The translations under genes and the position numbers were made by a program. Below the pieces are notes generated by a model. That model did not search any database and was not told the origin of the DNA. It was given only the letters and a program-made list of their open reading frames with translations. 64,000 nt of DNA from Marinobacter sp050379415 (GTDB taxonomy: Bacteria > Pseudomonadota > Gammaproteobacteria > Pseudomonadales > Oleiphilaceae). Where the stretch lies: assembly GCF_050379415.1 (NCBI RefSeq), contig NZ_JBNRLS010000001.1, positions 992,001 to 1,056,000 on the forward strand, given 5' to 3'. The stretch's first letter is position 1, and the number at the start of each line of letters is the position of its first letter. Below, in pieces: positions 1-7,325 of the stretch.

Positions 1-543
1 TATCTTGGCTGGACCCTGGCCGCACAGCAGATCATCACCAACCGGGTCACGCCCGCGCTGGCACAGGCCGGAATGGACAACGCCCGGCTCATGGTCCAGC
101 CGATGCCGTTCAACACGGTGTTGTGGCGGGCCACCGCCATGAACGACGAGCAACGCGTAGAAATCGTTACCGGCTTCCTCGACGGTGATCAGCCGCTAAC
201 CCTGGAAACCTTTCCCCGCGACCCGCAACTGGCGCAAGCCGTGGCCGATCTACCGGAAGTACGTCGCCTGGAATGGTTCACCGGAGGGTTCCTGGACTAC
301 GGCACCGACGGCAACCGGGTTACCGCTACCGACATCCGCCTTGGCCTCCCCGGAGCGCACCCCTTCACCTTCGATATTGCGCGCAATAATGGTGGTCGGT
401 TCCTGCCGGTCACCAGCAGCCGCCTGCCCAGGCCGGCCGTCAATGACCAGGCCATGGCACATCTTTGGGATCGGGTGACCGGCCGAAGCGACGTATTCTG
501 CCTTGCCTCCCTGAGCACACCGGCGCCGGGACAAAGCTGCTGA
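1..543 (+). CDS. YdjM/DUF457-type membrane metal-dependent hydrolase, 3' part
   Basis: The reading frame is open from the first base, so the gene starts before the window; the first in-frame ATG (73) is internal. The visible 180 residues look like the C-terminal part of the YdjM (DUF457, membrane-bound metal-dependent hydrolase) family: a PMPFNTVLWR stretch followed by a soluble tail with TFPRDPQ and a late FTGGFLDY segment. The N-terminal membrane helices and metal ligands are outside the window, so activity cannot be judged. Its TGA shares one base with the rsuA ATG (TGATG), so the two are probably translationally coupled. The family assignment rests on remembered family features. Confidence 0.7.
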   Translation, partial: YLGWTLAAQQIITNRVTPALAQAGMDNARLMVQPMPFNTVLWRATAMNDEQRVEIVTGFLDGDQPLTLETFPRDPQLAQAVADLPEVRRLEWFTGGFLDYGTDGNRVTATDIRLGLPGAHPFTFDIARNNGGRFLPVTSSRLPRPAVNDQAMAHLWDRVTGRSDVFCLASLSTPAPGQSC

Positions 544-1247
544 TGCCTCTGCGCCTGGACCAGTTCATCGCCAATTGCACTGAACTGTCCCGCAAGGAAG
601 CCAAGCGGGCGATTGGCACCGGCGCGGTTACCGTCAACGGCGCCGTCTGCAGAACCGCCAACCGGAAAATTCCCGAAGATGCCCGCGTCACTCTCGACGG
701 CGAGCCCCTGATCCTGCCCGGCGAGCGCTACCTGATGATGAACAAGCCCGCAGGCGTGGTCAGTGCCACCACTGATAGCGAACATCCCACCGCTCTGGAC
801 CTGCTGCCTCCAGGGCTGTCCCGGGACCTGCACATCGCCGGACGCCTGGATCTGGACACCACCGGCCTGTTGCTGCTGACCACCGACGGCCAGTGGTCCC
901 ATCGTGTCACCTCGCCCCGGACCGATTGTCCGAAGACCTATCGGGTCACTCTCGGGGAACCACTGACGGACGTGGCGGAGCAGGCATTGGTGACAGGCGT
1001 GGTGTTACGTAATGAAGAGAGAGAAACCCGGCCGGCGAAGGTCAGACGGGTGAATGACACCGTGATTGAGCTGACCATTTCCGAGGGGCGCTACCACCAG
1101 GTCAAGCGCATGCTGGCCGCCGTGGGCAACCACGTGAAGGCGCTGCATCGCATCCGGGTCGGAGACATCGCCCTGGACCCGCAACTTGCCCCCGGTGAAT
1201 ATCGCGCTCTGACCGGGCAGGAGATCGCCAGCGTCAGTCAGGGCTGA
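543..1247 (+). CDS. rsuA: 16S rRNA pseudouridine(516) synthase RsuA
   Basis: 234 residues, a normal RsuA length. An N-terminal S4 RNA-binding domain (residues 1-60, beginning MPLRLDQFIA, with VTVNG) is followed by the RsuA/RluB catalytic domain. The catalytic motif GRLDLDTTGLLLL lies near residues 98-110, with the conserved Asp in GRLD. The KTYRV and EGRYHQVKRML motifs also fit. RsuA converts U516 of 16S rRNA to pseudouridine. I chose the ATG at 543, which overlaps the upstream stop and starts exactly at the S4 domain; an in-frame ATG at 465 would add 26 unrelated residues. It ends directly against the convergent asparaginase-domain gene with no spacer. Confidence 0.93.
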   Translation: MPLRLDQFIANCTELSRKEAKRAIGTGAVTVNGAVCRTANRKIPEDARVTLDGEPLILPGERYLMMNKPAGVVSATTDSEHPTALDLLPPGLSRDLHIAGRLDLDTTGLLLLTTDGQWSHRVTSPRTDCPKTYRVTLGEPLTDVAEQALVTGVVLRNEERETRPAKVRRVNDTVIELTISEGRYHQVKRMLAAVGNHVKALHRIRVGDIALDPQLAPGEYRALTGQEIASVSQG

Positions 1248-1727
1248 TCAGATCCGCTCGAACCGTTTGGCCTCAAGGTTCTTGCGGACCGCCCCGGCTT
1301 CGAACACCTCGCCATTCATGGCAATGTAGACGCCCGGCGGCAGCAGCTGCACCGCCGACCAGGCAAAGCCCAGATTGAACACGGCATCGGTACGGCGCAT
1401 CCGGGCCGGCTGCATGGCTCCGAACAGCACGATGGTCCGGTCGGACAGGGACGACAGGCGTTCCGCCGTCTCGGCCATGCTATCCGTGCCATGGGTAATC
1501 AGGATCTTTTGCCCCTCACAACCGGCCACCGCATCAAACACCCTGGCCCGGTCGTCTTCAGTCATATCCAGGCTGTCTTTGCGCAACACCTCATGGATAC
1601 GATAGCCGTCGTGAATGTTGGATTCCGACAACAATTCGGGCAACAGGGAGTCGCCGATCTCGAACTGACTGCTGGCGTCGAAATACACCTTGTCGATGGT
1701 GCCGCCGGTGGTAAAGATCTCGATCAT
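1248..1727 (-). CDS. Single-domain asparaginase family protein
   Basis: 159 residues resembling only the N-terminal domain of L-asparaginases, which are normally about 330 residues. TTGGTIDK (Thr10 as possible nucleophile), HGTDSM (Thr81-Asp82) and a Lys near 149 in the AVRKN segment match the order of the known catalytic Thr, Thr-Asp and Lys. The C-terminal domain that helps form the asparaginase dimer active site is absent, and the ORF ends cleanly after this domain, so it is a compact family type rather than a frameshift. Reaction and substrate cannot be assigned. Its stop abuts the rsuA stop; pbpG lies 17 bases upstream on the same strand. Confidence 0.75.
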   Translation of the reverse strand: MIEIFTTGGTIDKVYFDASSQFEIGDSLLPELLSESNIHDGYRIHEVLRKDSLDMTEDDRARVFDAVAGCEGQKILITHGTDSMAETAERLSSLSDRTIVLFGAMQPARMRRTDAVFNLGFAWSAVQLLPPGVYIAMNGEVFEAGAVRKNLEAKRFERI

Positions 1728-1744
1728 GGTCGAAGCTGTCCCTG

Positions 1745-2653
1745 TCAGTTCACTGTGGAGGGGCCGTTGTCGGCAACCGCATAGGCCGCGTTCTTCTCCT
1801 GCTCATAGCGCCGGGCCGCCTTTGCGACGCTACCGGGCTCTCCGGTGTCCAGCCAGCGTTTGATGCGCCCGGAATCCCCGAGCGGCGACCGGGTCCCCAG
1901 AGAATCCAGCAGGACGGTTACAATCTTCTCGCCATTCATATCAGAAACCATCACCAGACAACGCCCCGCCTCGGACAGGTAACCGGTCTTGCTCAGCTCG
2001 ACCCCCCAGCTGTCCCGGTGCACCAGCGGGTTGGTATTGCCGAAGGAAAGACTGTACCTGGGATTCCGGAAGTGAGCGCGGTAGTAACCGGTGGTGGAAT
2101 AATCCCGGATCTCGGGATGTTTCAGGGTGGCATTGACCAGGCGAACCAGGTCCGAAGCCGTGGAGACATTGAGCGCCGACAAACCGGTGGGATCCACGAA
2201 CCGGGAACCTGACATACCCAGAGCCCGGGCTTTTTCATTCATCGCGTCCACAAAAGCGTCGTAGCCGCCGGGATGATTGCTGGCCAGGGTGTAGGCGGCG
2301 AAGTTCTCCGAGGACATCAGGGCAATCCGGATCACCTCTGACCGGGGCAGGGTCGAGTCCACGCGGATCCGGGTGTAGGCATTATTGGCCGCCGGGGTGT
2401 GACGTTCATGGAAGGTGAGTGGTTGATCCAGCGGTTGGCCGGATTCCAGCACGACCAGGGCCGTCATCAGTTTGGTGACGGAGGCGATGGGCACCTGCCG
2501 GTCCGCGTTCTTTCCAAAGACCAGGTTATCGTCACCAACGCGGGCCACCGCAGCGTTCACCGACGCCAGATTCGGACCCGTACCGGCCTGCGTGGTGGTC
2601 GCCAGAACCATCACCAGAAGCAGCAACGCCCCGCTTTTCAATTTCCCGATCAT
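1745..2653 (-). CDS. pbpG: D-alanyl-D-alanine endopeptidase, PBP7 type
   Basis: 302 residues from the ATG at 2653 (a GTG at 2662 is possible). A signal peptide (hydrophobic run LLLLVMVLATTTQA) precedes a serine D,D-peptidase domain: SVTKLM (Ser58, Lys61) is the SxxK motif, SSEN the SxN motif and KTGYLSEAG the KTG motif. Order and size match PbpG, a periplasmic enzyme that cleaves D-Ala-meso-DAP cross-links in peptidoglycan. The tail after KTG is short, without the long C-terminal domain and amphipathic anchor of DacA/DacC, which favours PBP7. Followed on the same strand by the asparaginase-domain gene. Confidence 0.88.
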   Translation of the reverse strand: MIGKLKSGALLLLVMVLATTTQAGTGPNLASVNAAVARVGDDNLVFGKNADRQVPIASVTKLMTALVVLESGQPLDQPLTFHERHTPAANNAYTRIRVDSTLPRSEVIRIALMSSENFAAYTLASNHPGGYDAFVDAMNEKARALGMSGSRFVDPTGLSALNVSTASDLVRLVNATLKHPEIRDYSTTGYYRAHFRNPRYSLSFGNTNPLVHRDSWGVELSKTGYLSEAGRCLVMVSDMNGEKIVTVLLDSLGTRSPLGDSGRIKRWLDTGEPGSVAKAARRYEQEKNAAYAVADNGPSTVN

Positions 2654-2793
2654 ACCTGTCACTGCTCCCCCTGTATCGAGCCTCGGTGATAGCGCCCCAC
2701 TATATCAGCGGAGACGAATGTCTGACATGTCACATTTTCCCCGAAGCGTACTGGCCAGCAAATGCAAAATAACTTAAAAATCTGTAAAATTTC

Positions 2794-2832
2794 CGTTAAT
2801 TCATGAAGTTACATTTCGTTAATTAATGTAAC
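2794..2832. promoter_or_regulatory. Inverted and direct repeats upstream of the EAL gene
   Basis: An AT-rich stretch in otherwise GC-rich DNA. GTTACATT (2808-2815) and AATGTAAC (2825-2832) form a perfect inverted repeat around nine bases. CGTTAATT occurs twice, at 2794 and 2817, 23 bases apart. The position, 45-80 bases before the EAL start, suggests a regulator site or promoter region; the regulator is unknown. Confidence 0.4.
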
Positions 2833-2876
2833 CCTTGTGCAACCGTCACGTCACCGGCAGTCAGGACTCCCTCCGA

Positions 2877-5483
2877 ATGGATTCGCATGCCCAAAGCCAC
2901 GCCAACGCACCAGCTCCGGTTGTCGGCCTGCGATACCCCGCGACACGCCTCAGACGATGGCTGCCCCTGGTCCTGCTGGCGGCAAGCGTTGCCTACGGGC
3001 TGGCTGCCACTCTGTGGCTGCTACCCGCCAACATGGTCCACGATGAGCCGCAATACCCTTCAATGGCAGACGCCCGTGGCGTGACCCTGCCCACGCATTC
3101 GGATTACCGGATCGGGCCGTTGCAAACGGTACTTGCCACCGGCTCCTGGCAGCGCGCGGATGGCTGGACCTCGAGAGACCTGGATCACTCTGGCGCAGGC
3201 TACCCCTACCGGCCGGTCACCTATCGTCTGCAGCTGAGCAACACCTCCGGCGCCCCGGTGGACCGAAAGCTGATAGTCGACGCGCCCTACCTGGACCACC
3301 TGACTCCGGTGCTGATCCATCCGGACGGACGCATGGAGCACTTGGCGACCCTGGGCGATCTCTATCCGTTCGATCACCGCTTTATCGGCCTGCCCCAGTG
3401 GATCTGGCCGGTGACCCTGGAACCGGGGACGACAACACTGCTGGTGGAGGTCCGGAATAACGGTCCGGTACTTCTGCCCGTCTCCCTGGCCCGGGCTGAC
3501 GAAGTCATCAGCCAGGGGGCTGCCAACCTCGCCTGGAAAGCCTTCATAACCGGCCTGCTGGTGTTCGCCCTGCTGCTGAACCTGAGCATTGTATTCAGGC
3601 TCAGACGCCCCGGTCTGGCCTGGCTGAGCGTGCTCATGGTCGCGGTTATCTATAGCCAGCTGATCATGGAAGGCCTGGGGCTCTGGCTGCTCTGGCCCGA
3701 ACGCCCTGAGCTCAACGCACTGCTCGGCGTCACCCTGCCGTTATGTCTGATCGCCCTGTGCGAGTTCACGCCCCATTTCCTGTCAGTGGGCAAGGTCGCG
3801 GCGGTGGTTCTCAGGCTGCTTAGTGTAATGGGCGGACTGCACTTGCTGGCAGCACCCTTCGCCCTGGCCTGGGTTGGACAGGACGCCTTCCTGGTGATCG
3901 GCGCCCTGGGTGGTCTGTTCATCTTCAGCCTTGCCCTGTGGCATCGGCGGCATGTCTACGGCCGCTATTTTGCCCTATCGATCCTGGCCATTCTCATTGG
4001 TGCCATCGTCACATCCATGCGTACTGTCGGCTGGCTGCCGGTCAACTACCTGACCGACTCGGCCTTCTTCCTGGGAGCCGCCCTTGGCTCGCTGATCCTG
4101 ACCAGCGGCGTTGGCCGGTTGCTGGTGCAGGAACGCAAGCGCCGGATGGGTTCCGATATCCGGGTCCGCCAGGAGCGACAGTTACGCACCAGGATCGAGC
4201 AACGATACGACCAGCTGATGAAAACCCACCGGGTAACCGGCCGGCCCAACCGTCCCGTCCTGGAAGAGACCCTGGAAACCATTGACAGCAGCCAGACCCC
4301 CTTCAGCCTTTGCATCGTCCGGCTGGCCCGGTTCAACGAGGTCGAACAGGCCCTGGGGTATCGCACCGCCGAAGATCTGCTGAAGCAGTACCTTCGACAA
4401 CTCAATAGCTTCCTGAAACGCAGCCTGGCCGGTCGGCTGGTGACCATCAACGGCCATGCCCTGGCCACGCTCGACACCGCCAACCACGCCTTCGCCTTCT
4501 ACCGGGACCAGGACGGAAGCCAGGACGACCCGGCCCTGACCGCCATCACCGGTTGGCTGGGCGAGAACTTCCGGGAAGGGCGGTTTTCCTTCTCCTGGGC
4601 TGCAACACTCGGGCTCGCCCATGCTCCCGAGCATGGCCGGGATGCAGCCTCCGTGCTGTCGTCCGCCGGATTCGCGTCGTTGGATGACAGCCGTCCGTTG
4701 TCCGTCTATGACCCCTCGGTTGCGCACCGGCAATACCGTCAGCAACTCCTGATCCTGGATGTCGAGGCGGCCCTGAAAGCCGGTGAGATGTGGCTGGAGT
4801 ACCAGCCCAAGGTCAACATCCGCGACGGACGTATCGGTTCCCTGGAAGGCCTGATCCGCTGGCATCACAGTGAGTTCGGCCGGGTGTCACCGGACCAGTG
4901 GATTCCCCTGGCGGAAGAGGTGGGGGTGATCCACCCGGTGACGCTTTGGGCACTGGATCGCGCCTGCCGGGACTTTGCGGCGTTGCGCAAGCGATTCGGG
5001 CCGCAGATTGCAGTCTCGGTCAATATCTCCGCCAAGGACCTGGCCCGGCCCGGATTCCACCGGGTCGCTGCCGGCATTACCCACCGCCACGGCCTGGCTC
5101 CAGAGAACATTCTTCTGGAGATAACCGAAACGGCTATGATGAGCGACCCCCGCATCGCCCGAAAGACCATCGGCGAGCTCAGTGACACCGGATTTCGTAT
5201 CGCCCTCGACGATTTTGGCGCCGGGCATTCTTCTCTCGGCACCCTGGCCACTTTCGACCTGGACGAGCTGAAAATCGACCGCAGCTTCCTGAAGGACATC
5301 ATGGCTGATCCCAGGCGCCAGAAGATTCTTCAGGTGGCCCTGGAACTGGGCGAGAGCCTGGATCTGGATGTGGTGGTGGAAGGGGTCGAGGACGAAGCCA
5401 TCGCCATCTGGCTCCAGCAGTTCCCAGGCCTGTACGGCCAGGGCTACTACTGGGGGCCACCGGTGCGGCCGGGGGCGAGTTAG
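2877..5483 (+). CDS. Membrane 7TM-sensor protein with degenerate GGDEF and EAL domain
   Basis: 868 residues. One N-terminal membrane helix is followed by an extracytoplasmic region (about 60-220) like the 7TMR-DISM extracellular domain, then about seven membrane helices (230-430), a degenerate GGDEF-like domain (about 440-620, no GGDEF motif) and a C-terminal EAL domain. The EAL domain keeps the residues expected for c-di-GMP hydrolysis: QPKV, EGLIRW (near 658), NIS, EITET, DDFGAG (near 778), KID and VVEGVE (near 834). It is therefore probably an active c-di-GMP phosphodiesterase sensing an extracytoplasmic signal. I chose the ATG at 2877; an upstream TTG at 2835 would add 14 residues. Its stop overlaps the convergent ilvD stop by four bases. 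Confidence 0.88.
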   Translation: MDSHAQSHANAPAPVVGLRYPATRLRRWLPLVLLAASVAYGLAATLWLLPANMVHDEPQYPSMADARGVTLPTHSDYRIGPLQTVLATGSWQRADGWTSRDLDHSGAGYPYRPVTYRLQLSNTSGAPVDRKLIVDAPYLDHLTPVLIHPDGRMEHLATLGDLYPFDHRFIGLPQWIWPVTLEPGTTTLLVEVRNNGPVLLPVSLARADEVISQGAANLAWKAFITGLLVFALLLNLSIVFRLRRPGLAWLSVLMVAVIYSQLIMEGLGLWLLWPERPELNALLGVTLPLCLIALCEFTPHFLSVGKVAAVVLRLLSVMGGLHLLAAPFALAWVGQDAFLVIGALGGLFIFSLALWHRRHVYGRYFALSILAILIGAIVTSMRTVGWLPVNYLTDSAFFLGAALGSLILTSGVGRLLVQERKRRMGSDIRVRQERQLRTRIEQRYDQLMKTHRVTGRPNRPVLEETLETIDSSQTPFSLCIVRLARFNEVEQALGYRTAEDLLKQYLRQLNSFLKRSLAGRLVTINGHALATLDTANHAFAFYRDQDGSQDDPALTAITGWLGENFREGRFSFSWAATLGLAHAPEHGRDAASVLSSAGFASLDDSRPLSVYDPSVAHRQYRQQLLILDVEAALKAGEMWLEYQPKVNIRDGRIGSLEGLIRWHHSEFGRVSPDQWIPLAEEVGVIHPVTLWALDRACRDFAALRKRFGPQIAVSVNISAKDLARPGFHRVAAGITHRHGLAPENILLEITETAMMSDPRIARKTIGELSDTGFRIALDDFGAGHSSLGTLATFDLDELKIDRSFLKDIMADPRRQKILQVALELGESLDLDVVVEGVEDEAIAIWLQQFPGLYGQGYYWGPPVRPGAS

Positions 5484-7156
5484 GGCAGGTCTGTGACCGC
5501 GCCTCTGGATGCCGAACTGACGGTTCGGGCGTATTTGGCCAACACTCCCCGGGTCACCCTCGGCGCCGGCGCCCGCCAGGCCTGTCGCCGACGCTCCATC
5601 TCCGCCTCAGATACGTCCAGCTCGAGGCGGTTGCTGATTGCGTCGATGGTCACGGTGTCGCCATCCTCCACCAGTGCAATGGGGCCGCCTTCCGCCGCCT
5701 CCGGCGTGATATGACCGACCACGAACCCGTGGCTACCACCGGAAAAACGGCCATCGGTGATCAGCGCCACGTCACTGCCGAGCCCCTTGCCCATGATCGC
5801 TGACGTGGGGCTAAGCATTTCCCGCATGCCGGGGCCGCCTTTCGGGCCTTCATAGCGGATCACCAGCACATCCCCGGCCACCACCGTGCCGTCAAGAATC
5901 CGTGCCTGGGCCTCCTCCTCGGAATGAAAGACCCGGGCGCGACCGGTGAAATGGGTACCTTCCTTGCCAGTGATCTTGGCCACTGCCCCTGTGGGCGCCA
6001 GGTTACCGTAGAGGATACGCAGGTGGCTGTCTGCTTTGATGGGATCCCCGAAGGCATGAATGATGTCCTGGCCTTCCGGATAGGGCTCAACGTCCGCCAG
6101 GTTCTCTGCCAGCGTCCGGCCGGTCACCGTCAGGCAGTCACCGTGCAGCAGCCCCCGCTCCAGCAACATCTTCATCAAGGGCTGGATACCGCCAATGGCC
6201 ACCAGCTCGGACATCATGTAGTGGCCACTGGGCCTGAGATCCGCCAGCACGGGTACCCGTTTGCCGATCTCGGTGAAGTCCTCCAGATCCAGCTCCACAC
6301 CGATGGTACTGGCCATCGCCAGCAGGTGCAGCACCGCATTGGTAGAGCCGCCCAGAGCGATGACCACGGTGATGGCATTCTCGAACGCCTTGCGGGTCAT
6401 GATATCCGAGGGCCGGATACCCAGTTCCAGCAGGTTCAGCACCGCCGCACCTGCCGCCCGGCAATCCTCCGCCTTGGTTTCGGAGACCGCATTCTGGGCC
6501 GAACTTCCGGGCAGGCTCATGCCCATGGCCTCAATGGCCGATGCCATGGTGTTGGCGGTATACATCCCTCCGCAAGAGCCCGGACCGGGTATGGCGGTCT
6601 CCTCGATCTGCTTAACCTCGATCAGGTCCAGGTCGCCCCGGGCATGGGCGCCTACCGCCTCGAACACCGAGATGATGTCGGTGTGGTTCTTGCCGGGCAT
6701 GATGGTGCCGCCATAGACGAACACCGATGGCCGGTTCAGCCGGGCCAGCCCCATCAGGCAACCGGGCATGTTCTTGTCGCAGCCGCCGATAGCCACCAGG
6801 CCGTCAAAGCCCTCGCAGCCGGCGGTGGTCTCGATGGAATCGGCAATCACCTCACGGGAAACCAGGGAGTACTTCATGCCCTCGGTACCATTGGCGATGC
6901 CATCGGACACGGTGATGGTATTGAAGATCAGAGACTTGCCGCCCGCCTCATCGGCACCGTCAGCAGATTCCTCGGCCAGCCGGTTGATATGCATGTTACA
7001 GGGCGTGAGATTGCTCCAGGTCGAGGCAATGCCCACCTGCGGCTTGCGGAAATCCTCATCGGTAAAGCCCACGGCCCGGAGCATGGCACGACTGGCGGAC
7101 TTGCCAATGCCATCCACCACCGGAGATGAGTATTGACGGCGTTTGTCGTCTGTCAT
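5480..7156 (-). CDS. ilvD: Dihydroxy-acid dehydratase
   Basis: 558 residues, the shorter IlvD/Edd-family form (E. coli IlvD has 616). The iron-sulfur ligand regions are visible: GCDKNMPGC (near 127) and GPGSCGGMYTANTM (near 194), plus the C-terminal RFSGGSHGFVVGH signature. It dehydrates dihydroxy-acid precursors in isoleucine and valine synthesis, in the cytoplasm. It stands alone, without other ilv genes, convergent with the EAL gene and divergent from the phosphoketolase-like gene; the 169-base gap at 7157-7325 should carry both promoters. An Edd or sugar-acid dehydratase role is less likely given the DAH-type motifs but cannot be excluded. Confidence 0.93.
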   Translation of the reverse strand: MTDDKRRQYSSPVVDGIGKSASRAMLRAVGFTDEDFRKPQVGIASTWSNLTPCNMHINRLAEESADGADEAGGKSLIFNTITVSDGIANGTEGMKYSLVSREVIADSIETTAGCEGFDGLVAIGGCDKNMPGCLMGLARLNRPSVFVYGGTIMPGKNHTDIISVFEAVGAHARGDLDLIEVKQIEETAIPGPGSCGGMYTANTMASAIEAMGMSLPGSSAQNAVSETKAEDCRAAGAAVLNLLELGIRPSDIMTRKAFENAITVVIALGGSTNAVLHLLAMASTIGVELDLEDFTEIGKRVPVLADLRPSGHYMMSELVAIGGIQPLMKMLLERGLLHGDCLTVTGRTLAENLADVEPYPEGQDIIHAFGDPIKADSHLRILYGNLAPTGAVAKITGKEGTHFTGRARVFHSEEEAQARILDGTVVAGDVLVIRYEGPKGGPGMREMLSPTSAIMGKGLGSDVALITDGRFSGGSHGFVVGHITPEAAEGGPIALVEDGDTVTIDAISNRLELDVSEAEMERRRQAWRAPAPRVTRGVLAKYARTVSSASRGAVTDLP

Positions 7157-7325
7157 GGCAGCCTCCAGATCTTCAGGAATTATCGGTTCAGGATCTCAGA
7201 TTCGGCGGTTAACCTCAAAATACCGGCCGGAAACAATATGCAGTCCCGAATGACCTGCATCAAGCACCCCCATGCCACCAGCCTCTACAATCGTTGACAG
7301 ATCTGTCCAGCCACGGAGGCATCCG

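Noticed and set aside
5924..7129. Plus-strand 401-codon frame opposite ilvD
   Set aside because: Composition is His- and Gln-rich as expected of an antisense shadow of a GC-rich gene; ilvD on the other strand has all family motifs.
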